A stretch of DNA of 64,000 bases, taken from the NCBI RefSeq assembly GCF_030272615.1, contig NC_081405.1:468894008-468958007 (forward strand), read 5' to 3'. Positions 37,023 to 49,267 of this stretch are shown here, piece by piece; positions within the stretch are counted from its first letter, which is position 1, and every line of letters begins with the position of its first letter. The notes below the pieces were generated by a model. That model worked only from the letters and a program-made list of their open reading frames with translations. It did not search any database and was not told the origin of the DNA. This DNA is from Cryptomeria japonica. Lineage: Eukaryota; Streptophyta; Pinopsida; Cupressales; Cupressaceae. Made by a program: the position numbers and the translations under genes.

Positions 37023-38345
37023 GATGCGAATAACAAATTTATAATGCAGTGAATGAAGGTAAGTAAAACATAGTTTAATTATCTACACCCACGAATATGT
37101 CCTTTCCAATAGATCAAAATGCTCTGGATGCTGATCAAATCTCTCTCAAAGGACAAGGGGGATTAGAATAGCCAGACAAAGAGTTAACAACAGATTTCTT
37201 TCCAAATATAAATTATTTCTAAAATCAAAGTTTCAAAATTAAATGCATACACAGTTTAATGTAACAGAAAAGGGTAATGAAAGGTAATCACAGGAGAAAC
37301 AAATTTCATTATGATCAAAAGAAAATATTGACAAATTCACAGATCAACAAAATCTTCTCCATTCTATCAATGCCAAAAATGTGAGCTCACAGACTCAATT
37401 TTTCTGAAAAATAAAACTGTGCAATCCAGAAAACAATGCTGCCTCTTCCTTTTTTACAACAAAAAGAGAAAGAAAAGAAAAGAAGAACCCTTTTTCCTTT
37501 CTTTCATTACATATATATAACTGAGAATTTCAGTTATCAATAACTGGTTCTTGAAAAGATTATTAATTAATCTTTTCTTTTATCTTCTATCTTCTTCTGA
37601 CAATTATTTTTAATTTTGCTTCAAATTTTTTATCCTCCATTCATTTCTGAAAAATATTTGAAGAGAATTTAATTTAAACACATCTAATTATGTGTTGATA
37701 GGTGGTCATTTCTTTTATATCTCCATTTCAAAGCCAAGTCTCCACTGTGAGCTTCTCATAATAATAGTTTTCTCAGAAATTTGTATATACCCGTACTCAG
37801 AGATCAATAACTTTCGAACATGATAATATTTGTCCAATCGCTCTAGTGAGGATTTAGAAAACTAGGTTTTCTAAATCTTGTCAAAATTTTAGCATGATCC
37901 AATTGTTCAATTAAAAGTTATTCCCCCCGCACTGAGACTGATTTTTTTGTCTCAGAAAATCCATGGTTACAGGTTGCATTAAAAACTATAAACAATATAC
38001 ATGCCAAAACTTGCACATGGATCATGATTTTGAGCTGCCATTTGAAGGAATGAGCTCTATTTTATGACAAAGCTCTCTTTATAGTAGAGGAAGATTGTAA
38101 CTCTTTAGATTTTTTTTGTAATACCATGTGCTGATGAAATAATTCTTTAAAAATATTATCAACTGCTATCCTTTGTTATCAACATATGAATTAATAATTA
38201 AATCCATCTTTCAAAAAAAGTTGAATCTTCCTTTGTAACATGAAGGTTGGAATTTGTATGTGTTAGTGTGGCTATCTCAAAAGTCATCCAAACACTTTTA
38301 CTCTTAGCTCGATGACCATTTTTTTTTAAAAAACACCCACATTCT

Positions 38346-38632
38346 GAACCTGTGAACTTTGAACCTTGAACCTTGAACCTTGAACCTTGAACCTGGGAGG
38401 TTCAAGGAAATGGTTCAAAAGCACAAATTGCACCCACAGTATAATGCATTGATTTTTTTCTTTCCATTTTCCTGCACGTTGAACCTTGAACCTGAACCAA
38501 AAAGGCTCAATGGTTCAAGTTCAATGACTGAAAATCACAAAGCCCAAAATTTGAACTTTGAACTTTTTGAACCTGCGCACTTGAACTTGCAAGCTTGAAC
38601 CAAAAAGGTTCAAGGTTCAAGTTCAATGACAA
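38346..38632. repeat. TTGAAC(C/T) array and stem-loops, right LTR of B
   Basis: Homologue of 18343-18715 with five to six heptamer units at the start, then two inverted modules (about 38478-38527, 38553-38628). One module present on the left is missing here, so array size changed after insertion or during copying. Confidence 0.88.
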
Positions 38633-39096
38633 TTGTTCTTTTGGGATTCTATAGAAAAACCTTCATAACTTTTTACTGGGAGCTCTGCTTCTTTTGAAAT
38701 TTTAACTGTAGAATAAATAAGCTGAGTAGAGCATAACCCAGAAATAATTTTTGCATATGACACATCAAAATTAAGATTTAAATGTTTGGGCATATGGGTA
38801 ACCCAAAAATTAAGCAATTAAAATCTCCCAGTCGGCATGGATTTTGGCCATAAAAATTGGTCATTTTGGAAAAGAGGATGTTAAAATTATCTCTACAAAA
38901 GGATTTTATGTCATTTTTCACAGAATTTGAAAAACAATGACTTCTTTGTGACTGACAGGTAGGGGATGTTCAAGAGGGTGCTTGAAAGTTTGAACAAAGG
39001 TGACCAACACTTTCAACATTAAAACATTAGCAATAGCTAGTTTTTATCTAATTATGAGGCTTTAGGCATGAGCAAAAATATAGGGGTAACATGACC

Positions 39097-42000
39097 AAAA
39101 GAGAGAGATGTCGAAGAATGGGCAAGTCATGGAAGCCCTAATTAGTAGTTTATCTGACATTGAGTTTATTGATGTCAAAGATAAGGTAAATCCCAAAGAG
39201 GTATGGGATACTCTTGAAAATATTTATGGCAGTGATGAGCATGCAAAACAAACTAAGGAAGAAAGCCTTAGAGGGAATTTTGAAGATATGCAGATGGTTG
39301 AAGGTGAGACCATTCAACAGTATGGAATAAGAATCAAAAACTGTTGTTGGAGATATCAAGAGTGTAGGTGGTAAAATGGAAGATTCCACTGTGGTAAGCA
39401 AATTCCTGAGATCCTTATTACCGGTCTATGCAATAAGGGTTGCTGCTATTCAGGAGTTGAGATCAATAGACAAGACTAAGGTATCCCTAGACTCCATCAT
39501 TGCAAAGTTGACAGTCTATGAGCTAAATAGTTTTGATGGTAGTGTTCAAAAGACTGAATCAGCTTTTAAAGCTTCTGCTGTACCATCCAGAAAAGGAAAA
39601 GAAACTAGCACTAGTGGTGAACCAAGACAGAGTAGAGAAATGGATGATGAGGAGATTCTGATGGCATTTGAAGCTCTTCTTGCCAGGAAACTTCCTAAAG
39701 GAACTGGTAAATACAGAGGTAAACTCCCTTTGAAATGCTTTTCTTGTAACCAGATAGGACATATTGATGTAAACTATCCTAATGGTGACAACAAGGACAA
39801 ACTAGAAAGGTTTAAGAAATCCAAAGAAGGAAACCAGAGAAACCGTTTTGTGGCAGTTGATGAAGGTGTCACAGATGAGGAATCAGAAGATGAAGAAAAT
39901 GAAGATATTGTGTTTGTTGCTATCAAAGAAGATGTGTCAGACAAGAAGGCTCTTGTCTCCTGCTTTGATAATTCCAATGAGTGGATTATTGACAGTGGTT
40001 GTTCTCACCATATGATTGGTGACCGGAGCAAGTTTTTATCCTTGGAAGAGTATCATGGTGGTGTGGTTCACTTTGGTAATGATGCACCATGTGTGGTCAA
40101 AGGTAGAGGGTCCATCTCTCTAAATGGCAAGAGTAGTGCTGACAATGTGTATTGGGTTGATGGTCTCAGACACAACCTTCTAAGTGTTGCCTAGCTGAAT
40201 GATAGCGGTCTCACTCTGGAATTCAAGAATGGAGTGTGAAGAATCAAAGGAAAGAATGGTAAATTGGTGGCCACTGGCATGTAGACCAAAGGTAGCCTAT
40301 TTCAGCTAAATGCAAATACAAGTACATGTCTTATGGCTAAATTTGATGATAGCTCGATATGGCATAGGAGACTCTGCCATGTAAACTTTGATAACATTGT
40401 GAAGGCTAGTAAGATCAAGGCAGTTAGAGGGTTACTGGTGCTGAGCAAACTGGAAAATACCTTGTGTAGAGAGTGTCAACTAGGGAAAATGTCTTCCTCA
40501 ACCTTTAAAGGTAAACCTTTCGCTGCTGACAATTTGCTTGATCTTGTGCATACTGATTTGTGTGGTCCTATGAAAACTAGGAGTGTGCAGGGTGATAGGT
40601 ACTTCATGATTCTCACTGATGACTGCTCAAGAATGATGTGGGTCACATTTTTGAAAGATAAGTCTGAAGTGTTTGTAAAGTTCAAAGATTTCAGAGCATT
40701 AATGGAGAGGGAAAGTGGTAAAAGGATCAAGTCCCTGAGAACAGATCAAGGAGGGGATTTCACTTCCAATGAATTCAACAAGTACTATGAAGAACATGGC
40801 ATCAAGACACAATTGTCTGCCCCTCGGACTCCATAGCAGAATGGCCTAGCAGAGAGGAATAACAGGATGGTGGTTGAAGCAGCTAGAACTATGTTGATTC
40901 AAGGAAAAGTTGCTCACACCTTTTGGAGAGAAGTGGTGAACACTACAGTCTACACAATGAATCAGGTACTCATCAAGAAAGGTAAGGATAAAACTCCTTA
41001 TGTGTATTGGACTAGTAAGACACCTATGGTTAGCTACTTTAGAGTGTTTGGTAGCAAATGTTACATCAAGAGGAGTGAACACCAGAGCAAATTTGATATG
41101 AAATGTGATGAGGGAATATTCCTAGGGTATTCCACCAAGAAAAAAGCTCTCAAGTGCTTCAATAATAGGACTTAGAGAATTATGGAAAGCATCAATGTAA
41201 GAGTTGATGAAACCTCTGAGAAAACTAAGGAAATAGGTAGTGAGCAAGCGGTAAATGAACCGGTTGTAAGTCAACCAAGTACTAGTAATAGTGTTCCTAC
41301 ACCGGTAGATGTAGATGCTGATACTGATGGAGATGAGGATGAAGAAGAAAAGAAAGAGGAATCTATCAAGACCATTCCTTGGTATGTCAAGTTGAATCAT
41401 GATCCTAAGGAGATCATAGGAGATAAGGATGCGGGAATTATTACAAGAAGAAAGGTCAGAGAAAACTCATGTATGATCTCTGAATTTGAGCCTAAATCAT
41501 TCAAAGAGGCACATAAAGATGAAGACTGGATCAAGGCAATGGAAGAGGAACTTGACCAGATAGAGAAAAATGGTACATGGTCTTTGGTACCCAGACCAGA
41601 GCATAAAATGTCATTGGCACCAAATGGGTTTTAAGAACTAAGCTGAATGAGGATGGCATAATGATTAGAAACAAAGTCAAATTGGTGTGCAAAGGATATA
41701 CCCAAGAAGAAGGAGAAGAGGAAGGAGAAACCTTTTCTCCTGTAGCTAGATTGGAAGGAGTTTGTATGCTTCTTGCATATGCAATTTTTAAAGGATTCAA
41801 AGTATATCAAATGGATGTAAAATCTGCATTTCTAAATGGTGTACTTGAAGAGGAGGTGTATATAGAGCAACCTGATGGGTTTGTCATATCTAAAGACAGT
41901 GACATGGTGTGTAGGCTACATAAAGCCTTATATGGTCTAAAGCAGGCACCTAGAGCATGGTATGAATGCCTACATTCCCATCTTGTGAATATTGGATTTG

Positions 42001-42991
42001 AGAGAACAAACAAAGATAGAAATATCTACTTGAAGTCTAAAGGAGATCAGATCCTAATCTGTGAGGTATTTGTTGATGACATTATCTTTGGTGGAGATGA
42101 CAAGATGACTCATGAGTTTGTAGAAGAGATGAAGAAAGAGTCTGAGATGCCACTTATAGGGGAGATTAAGTTCTTCATTGGACTGCAGATCCAACAGATG
42201 AAAGATGGAATCTTTATCACTCAGTCCAAGTATGTCAAAGAGGTGTTGAAGATCTTTGGCATGGAAGATAGCAAACCGGTTGGTACACCGATGGTGACCG
42301 GTTGTAAACTATCCAAAGAGGATGACTCGGCACTGGTTGATGAGAAGGAATACTGATCAATGATTGGTAAGTTGCATTATGTAGTGCATAGCATTCTAGA
42401 TATTGCACATGCAGTTGGCATTACTGCAAGGTTCCAGAAAAGCCCAAGAGATTCCCACTTGGTTGCAGTCAAGTGGATTCTTAGGTATCTGAAAGGAACT
42501 ATTGATTATGGATTGTGGTATCCATACAACAAGGATTTCAACTTGAAAGTATTCACAGATGCTGATTGGGTAGGTAATGTGGACAACCAGAAGAGTACAA
42601 CTGGTGGTGCATTCTTTCTTGATGGTAGACTGGTCTCATGGATGACTAAGAAACAAAGTATATTGCAACTTTCATGAACTGCACTCAAACAATTTGGATG
42701 AAGCATGTATTAAATGGCTTCAAAGTTCCTGTATCTGAACCGATAAGTATGTTTTGTGACAATACTAGTGCAATTAACATCTCCAAGAATCCGGTTTTAC
42801 ATTCTAGAACCAAGCACTTTGAGCTTAAGTATCATTTCTTAAGGGAAAAGGTTCAGAACAAAGAGATTGCACTGGAACATGTTTCCAGTAAGGAACAGTT
42901 AGCAGATATATTCACCAAGCCTCTCCCAAAGGCTACATTTATGTACTTAAGAGGTGAATTAGGGGTGCTACACCTTCAGGAGGTAAACTAA
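39097..42991 (+). pseudogene. gag-pol: Element D gag-pol main part, several breaks
   Basis: Continues gag from 12510. Order: rest of Gag; zinc knuckle at 39736-39777 whose last Cys is Tyr (C-F-S-C...H...Y); protease with intact D-S-G-C-S-H-H-M (about 39988); integrase zinc finger (H-x-R-L-C-H ... C-R-E-C, 40360-40480) and core with T-D-Q-G-G-D; RT with Q-M-D-V-K-S-A-F-L-N-G and F-V-D-D (about 42070); RNase H with T-D-A-D-W and C-D-N-T-S-A. Breaks: an extra A near 39336; TAG at 40192, 40282, 40834 and 41173; TGA at 40237 and 42354; a lost A near 41606; and a deletion near 42660 that removes the S-T-x-E-A-E segment with an RNase H catalytic Glu. Ends TAA 42989. Ty1/Copia, SIRE/Tork-like; not functional. 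Confidence 0.93.
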
Positions 42992-43094
42992 AGGTATATG
43001 CTCCACATTAGTCAAGTATTGCCTAGTCAAATTCTTTTGGATTGATGTGTTGAAGGATGCTACTCCTCAGGGGGAGCAACATAATGGAACAGGG
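42992..43094 (+). other. Element D 3' untranslated region, left of A'
   Basis: Follows the RNase H stop and holds a purine-rich CAGGGGGAGCAA (about 43067-43079) that resembles a polypurine tract but is far from the LTR. It is split from 47250-47397 by solo LTR A'. Confidence 0.7.
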
Positions 43095-46000
43095 TGTCAT
43101 GCCCAAACTTTTGGGCATGAACAGGATAATTTTTTTTTAAATAACAACCTAATAGCATAAAATCTGCTAATATGAAATGCACTATCAAGTTTTGTCTTCA
43201 CTATGTTTTGAGTTAACTCTAACCACTAACTCAAGTAAGTGAAAATAATTTAAATTAAATGCAGAATATTACCTCTCCAAAAGAATTTATTATTACCTCA
43301 TCAATTTAATAAATAATAAATTCATTTAAGCAAAAACCCCTAAATTAATTGGCAAGGGATATTATTAATCTCAATTATTCTTTTTTAATTATTATAGGAA
43401 TTAATTAAATTAACTCTAGCAATTGGATTTTTAAATCCCACAATTTATTTTAACAATAATTATAATATGTCAAAAATTTGACTTAGGGCCAAATAATTCC
43501 ATAATGAAAATTGTCCTATAAAGTTTAATCTCAAAAACCTATATCTAGGTGGACTAAAAATAATTCCCCATAGCCAAAATAACTTACCAAATTTGTTATT
43601 AAATTTTCTAAAAGATTAAACTTCATAAGTATTTTAAATTTTAAATCATCTTATTTAACAGTTTATATAATCGTAAATAAAATATGAATGTACAAATAAA
43701 ATAATTAAACTAATGTTAGATTTGTACATTCCTATATATATATATATATATTTTTCTTACACATATATATTTATATGTGAGGATATTTATTTTCCAACAT
43801 ACATTATTATAATAATCCCCCATTTAACCTAATTAAAATTTAATAAATACCAACAAAAAAACAAAACCCTAAACGAACATGATATTATAAGACAAAAACT
43901 ACAACCTAAATTTTTTATTTACAAATCTAACTACCCTAACCCGAACCGGATTAGGGTTTGTTCTTATTTGCTTGCAGGGCTCGATTTTACCATGGTGAAA
44001 TTTATTTGTTTGTAGGGCTAAGGGTTTATTGGGGGCTGTGGGGCGCACAGAGGGTGGCGGAGAGGGCGCGGTCACCGCAACGGTGCCATCGGCAACACTG
44101 CGGGTCGTGGTCCACAAAGACACCGCGGCGTCCTTGCGGGACATGGCCCACAGCAGCGACCATGGTTGCCTCTACGAGGCGTGGCCCACAGTAGTGTTGC
44201 GGTGTCTCTATGGACCATGGCCCACAACAGTGCCCACGGAGTCTCTGTGGGTCGTGGCCCGTAGATGGCCTTCGTCGCTTGTGGGGGTAAGGTTGGGTTT
44301 CGCCCACCTAATTTTTTTTTAAAAACTTTTTTTTGAAAATTCTTGTTTTTTAAAATTATATATTTAAATATGTATATATATATATATATATAGATTTAAT
44401 CATTCATTTTTTTATTTATATATATATTTGATATATATATATATAATCATGATAGCTTAGAGGTAGATTTAATTCAGATTTACCTTAAAATGGATTTATT
44501 TTCTTAACCTCCTAAGCTATGCAAAAATAATAAAATATTGGTAGCATAGAAATAGAGGTATATTATTTTTATTTACTTTAAACAATCAGTTTATTTTTAT
44601 TTTTCCAAAAAAAATCATATTAAAACAGTTTAACAATATTTAACAAGTTTAAATAATGCTTTCTTTTTCTTTGGGACAATCTAGTTGCTAATTTTAGAGA
44701 TAAATTATTAATTTTAGATTTACTTTCTACAATAAATCAAGGAAAAATAACATAATCAATTAAACTACTGCATGCAACATTAGTGCTCATACTAAATGGC
44801 TAATTAACTATATTTGCATTTAGAACTTCCATAAATAGGAGTAAATGTTTCATTTCCAGCTTACTAACATACATGCTTTTCTATTTCATTCTTTTCCAAT
44901 ATTTCAAATGCATAAGGGGATAAAATGAATTTCTTGATTTTCAAAATAACATATACACAACAAATATTATTTTCAAAACTATAGGGACTTAATCCAGAAA
45001 TACACATTTCATTTTTTTGCAATAATCACTTAATAGAATAATACATTTCTTTAAGACATACAAAGAATACAATATATTCAACATTTCAAATGGGTGAGGT
45101 ACCCAACTAGTCTCTCATTTCTATTAAATGAGGACTTTAAATAAAATAGATACATTTTCTTTTTTTCAAAGTAAATACAACATATAGCTTTCTTTTTTCA
45201 TTACTGCAACTAAAATATAAAATATCCCATCCCCTAATCTTTTTCTACAAATCAAGTAAATCCAGCAACTCCTAGCTTGTCTTTTTCTTTTCTTTCCAAG
45301 CAATCCTGCAAATAAATCATAAGGCTTTGTCCATGGAGTGCTCACCTCCCAGCCTAGGCTTACTAGAAGCCACCCTCGAGCTTGGAGAACCAAGCTCTAG
45401 ATAGGTTACACACATGCAAACACAACAAGCAAGGGAAAAACACACAACACTTTCCCAACCAAGGCTACACTTCATCACAAAACGTGATGATTTTATATGG
45501 GTGGTAGTGGACCAAATACCCTGAAGAGACTGCAAAAATGGTAGAACACAAAGCCACCTCATGGCAAACAAAGATATATCATAAGTTCATTAACCCCACA
45601 TCCTTATGCCCCCCAAGGCATTTATGCCATACTTTCTCCCCTTGTGACCCCCAAATGCATAAACCAGGTCATGCAGCAAGGGTCACATATACACCTCTTG
45701 AGTTCACTCTCATAATGAGAGCCTCTCACTCGAGGGTTGTCAAACTTCTACCATCCACAAGACCATCCTATTCTCCCAAGAGTAGAAGGCCTTGGTTACT
45801 CCCAAATCACAAGAAAATACATAAAAGAAGTAACAAATAGGTCACATAATAATTTTCACAAAGGAAAATACAAGAAACAAATTTTACATACAAGCAATCT
45901 TTCCAACATAAACATGCAATGTAAAAGGAAACAAAAAGGAGAAGATGAACCAACCTTCAATCTGCCCAAAGGTTTGCTAGAACTAGTTTGAGGATGAGCA

Positions 46001-47249
46001 ACCCAATTCCACAATTATTCCTTCTACACTTAGCCAAAATTCTATCCTAAAACTATTCTTTTCAAAATTGCATGATCTCCAAAAATGGAGAGTGGGTGAT
46101 TACCCACAAAATCTCTAATCCTTTCCTAAAAAGACCTCAGTGAGACTTCTCACAGGTTACTAAAACTGAAAAAGGAAAAAGTAAGAGAAAGTGGAAAAAG
46201 TACCTCACATCAAAAAGGAAGGTTATCTAACCTAGATGGCACCTTCTAATTTTGAATTTTTACTCACCTTAGGAAACTCACTTTTTGAGGTGACTAAACA
46301 GTCACATGGGAGTAGACACATGCCTAAAAATACTCCTAACCCATAGGTATACCTTAGGGACTTTAGGAAGCACCTTTAAACTACCTCGAGGAGTCCATTT
46401 GACCCCTTAGAAACCCATCTGAAGTTAACTTTCCGATAAAACCTGAGTTGACCACTCCAAAGACTCTCTACCCAAGGAAAATTTCAAACCACATTCAAAT
46501 GTTTGAAAAAGCTATGGTTGAAACAACTCCCTCCAAGAGACAAGTCAAAAATCAAGACATAAATCAACACGTGTCAAGTGACACAATAAAATACATTACA
46601 AAATTACACATGAAATTTGTCTCTTGTTGGATTTACACAAATTAATAATTCAATTTAACACACATGCAACATTTACTTTCACAAATAAAATACGATACAT
46701 ATGGGGTGTTGTCTCTCCAAATAGACAAACCCTAGTTTTACGAATGTACATAGGTCTAGGTTTGGTTCTCCATAATATTTCCATGGTCACATGGATAATT
46801 TTCCTGTGCATCTCAATTACACATTATTACATCCAAATAACCTCATATAATATTTAAACACATGAATAAGAATACAGGTCAAACACTCTGCATACAATTG
46901 ACATTAAACAAAATCAATATATCTTGTATCAAAATAAATCCACATAAGTAATTATCATAATCCTCATAGTTTTGATCCATACATAAGACATGCATCCTAT
47001 TTCTATCATCATAGTAAATTCTTGCAAATCCAATAATGACATACATCATCACAAAGTTATCCTATTCTAGAATCATATAGAGTTCTATATCTATATTGCA
47101 TAGAAATGAAGCATCAATATATATCAATGTTATTCAAATCATGGAATCATATAAGTTCTAAATCCATAATGCATAAAAATAAAGAATCCATAATAGTCTC
47201 AACATGAAAATCACTAGAATTCTAGGATGAGTCGGGGTAGGGCCTCACA
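43095..47249 (-). mobile_element. Solo LTR A', diverged relative of element A's LTR
   Basis: Read on the minus strand it starts TGTGAGGCCCTACCCCGAC, identical to the start of A's LTR, and ends with the hairpin TGCCCAAAAGTTTGGGCATGACA, comparable to A's terminal hairpin. A block at 45330-45400 matches A's AGCCTAGGCTGGGAGGTGAGC block in reverse. TSD CAGGG/TAGGG (43090-43094, 47250-47254; one mismatch). 4155 bp, no internal domain. It is much more diverged from A's LTRs than they are from each other, so it is another subfamily. Confidence 0.88.
43930..44290. repeat. GC-rich repeat island and telomere-like dyad in LTR A'
   Basis: At 43935-43957 a CCCTAACCC...ATTAGGG dyad is the counterpart of A's telomere-like inverted repeats. 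Next, at about 44095-44285, GTGGCCCACA/ATGGCCCACA blocks recur every 36-44 bp with GC-rich linkers. The order (dyad beside GC island) mirrors element A in reverse, although the GC repeat unit itself is different in sequence. Confidence 0.7.
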
Positions 47250-47254
47250 TAGGG

Positions 47255-47397
47255 AAGCTTGTGCATCTTTGTATATTGCCATCAATGCCAAAGGGGGAGA
47301 AGAAGAGAAGCAGAGAGGATATTTGTAGAAATTGGGGGAGAAGATGTGAAGCAGAGAGATATCTTTGTATATTGCCATCAATGCCAAAGAGGGAGAT
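47255..47397 (+). other. Element D 3' end with duplicated polypurine region
   Basis: TATATTGCCATCAATGCCAAAG plus a purine run occurs twice, near 47275-47303 and 47369-47396. Only the second run (AGAGGGAGAT) abuts the LTR; this arrangement of GCCAAAGGGGGAGATTGT is common before plant Copia 3' LTRs. The copy further from the LTR, with GGGGGAGA, is closer to consensus. Confidence 0.8.
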
Positions 47398-48901
47398 TGT
47401 AGGCATTATGTGAACTGGTATGAGGACATGATGACATTGTATGTTGTCATTGATGTCAATATGCTAAAGAGGAGAGAACTGGTATATGTGAGAACCGGTA
47501 TGTTACCAAGAACTGGTATATGTGAGAACCGGTATAACACTGTGAACCAACATTTGTGCCAAAGTGAAGCGGTGTGTTTGTTTAAGGTGAACCGGCATGT
47601 GGTTATGGGAAATGGCACATAGAAGCTTTATATGACTACTGGTTGGTAGTCTCAACTTTAGGGTTTCTGGTTGAAGTGCCTCAAGCTTGTGTGACTCAAT
47701 CGGTGACTTTGTGTGATGAGTTAGCATTGTAATGAAGAATAGATCATGTTGCCATGTTAGCCTTGTGCATGTGAAGGATCCTGCATGAAGGAGATTGTTC
47801 TTATCTACCTCAAGAATGTGCGAAGTCTATAAACGGTGATAATGTGTGATGGGTTATCAGTTGCTATGAAATTGGTGGAAAACGAATGATGGAGAACGTC
47901 TTGAGATTGGCTCAAGACTATTGTATTTAATGCAATGTGCTCAACAGTCAAGATTGAACCATTTGAATTGCTTAACCTAACAGGTTTAGAGTTTATGCTA
48001 CCGACCTATCTATTTCCTATAAGGTTGATGTTGTGTTTCTTTCTGAGCTTGTTGGAAAAATTTGTGTATGTGTATCCAAGAGAAGAGATATGTGATTCTT
48101 GCCAGAACAGAAGAGAGAAGTGATACCTGCAAAGTGTAAGTGCAGAAGGTGAAGCGGAGCTAAAGTGGATCTACATTTGCATTGAGTGTTGTTACCAGAT
48201 CATTGTAATACCTGTTGATCTCTAACAACTTCAACAGTTGAGAAATCCCTTAATAGGGTAGCTTTAACCAGCTTAGTGTAAATCCTTTAACAGGGTGACT
48301 CAAAACCATTGAGTTCTTGAAATCCTCTAACAAGGTAACCTTTAACAGGGTTTAACCCTTAACCAGGTATTCTAGCCATCCCTTAACCAGGTGATCCCTA
48401 ACAGGATTGGTTCCTAACAGAACCTATTGTATCACTCTTTAACTAGACTAGGCTCCTAACAGAGTGGAATTCTAAAGAGTTCAAAAATAGCTTGTGGGTA
48501 TTCATCCCCACCATAATTTTTACCAGTTGGGTTTTCACATGAAAAATCTGTGTCATGTGTGGTGATATTCATGTGATAGTTTGAGTGATTTGTGTATGAA
48601 GGTAAATCATGTTGATCTAGTTGTTTATAAATCTTTGATGATAGTTTACATGTTCATGCACTAGGTGAAATGGAAATGAAGTATTAGATTGTATGAGAAG
48701 ATAAGTGTCAACCAGTTTGTGTGCGTCTCAGGTATTCTGGGTTTTGTCGATTGTACTTTGGTTAAGACCGAAGTTACTATTTGTCTACCTATGCACATTG
48801 TCTGTTGAAAAACCAATTTTATGATTGTGTTTTTGCCTGTACTGATTCACTCCCCCCTCTTAGTACCAGTTTGGTACTATCTGTTCATCAATGAATTATC
48901 A
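47398..48901 (+). repeat. 3' LTR of Copia element D
   Basis: Starts TGTAGGCATT, ends AATTATCA, 1504 bp. Five GAAC(C/T)GGTAT motifs lie in 47411-47535. The CCCTTAAC-type dyad series is at about 48245-48440, the GGTTTTCACATG variant of the Copia block at about 48530, and a C-run with CTCTTAGTACC just before the end. Confidence 0.93.
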
Positions 48902-48906
48902 AGACT

Positions 48907-49267
48907 CAAATTTAAAAATTAATTCAAGTTCTACACAACCCACAAGTTCAATTTTAAAATTAAAAATTAGGATTTTTTTTTAATTTAACCACTTAATTTT
49001 AATTTTTTTGAAAATTGAACATGCAAATGAAAACTTGAATTGTAAAATTGAAGATTTCTCAGATTTAAAACAATCAATCCAATTTAGACAAATCACAAGC
49101 TCAATTTGGAATCTGAAACTTAGGGTTTTTTGTGAATTTTACCTCTTAATTTTTTAAAATTGCAAGGGAATTAAACTTGTAGGTGAAAATTTGAATTTTA
49201 AATTGCATACACTCAAATCTGAAAACAAAAAACATAATTAAGGGTGTAAGGAGTTGGTTCACCAAAA
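48907..49267 (-). repeat. Element F leader, right half
   Basis: Continues the AAATTAGG/AACCACTTAATTTT repeat pattern of 9628-10769. At its right end, minus strand, TGGTGAACCAACTCC (49250-49264) precedes a TG...CA-bounded segment and could be a primer binding site, but I cannot match it to a tRNA. Confidence 0.5.

Larger units (their letters stand above)
12511..39091 (-). mobile_element. Non-autonomous LTR element B (minus), nested in D
   Basis: LTRs at 12511-19993 and 22143-39091, both carrying later insertions, flank only 2149 bp of internal sequence. The TSD TGACC (12506-12510, 39092-39096) is exact, and D's gag frame is restored across it. Minus orientation follows from the PBS next to the right LTR and the minus-strand gag. 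Net of insertions the LTRs are about 2.4 and 2.3 kb and the element about 6.8 kb. No protease, RT, RNase H or integrase is present between the LTRs, so B must have moved with enzymes from another element. No clear polypurine tract is visible at the left LTR. Confidence 0.9.
22143..39091 (-). repeat. Right (5') LTR of element B, interrupted by A
   Basis: Two pieces, 22143-22387 and 37028-39091, separated by Gypsy element A and one TSD copy. Ends TGTTGGTAAAC and GGGGTAACA. A direct comparison with 12511-13083 shows the site of A uninterrupted. The sister LTRs differ by about 5% by eye. Confidence 0.9.
10775..48901 (+). mobile_element. Ty1/Copia element D, near full length, host of nested insertions
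   Basis: Paired LTRs at 10775-12288 and 47398-48901 flank a PBS, a gag-pol frame and a polypurine tract in plus orientation. The flanking TSD is GGACT/AGACT (10770-10774, 48902-48906; one mismatch). Without insertions it would be about 7.4 kb, normal for a plant Copia element. Coding order is gag, zinc knuckle, protease, integrase, RT, RNase H, which defines Ty1/Copia. The linker between integrase and RT and the RT motifs resemble the SIRE/Tork group, but lineage is tentative. Two elements interrupt it: B in gag and solo LTR A' in the 3' untranslated region. LTRs differ by roughly 5-8% by eye, so D is clearly older than A. Confidence 0.93.
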
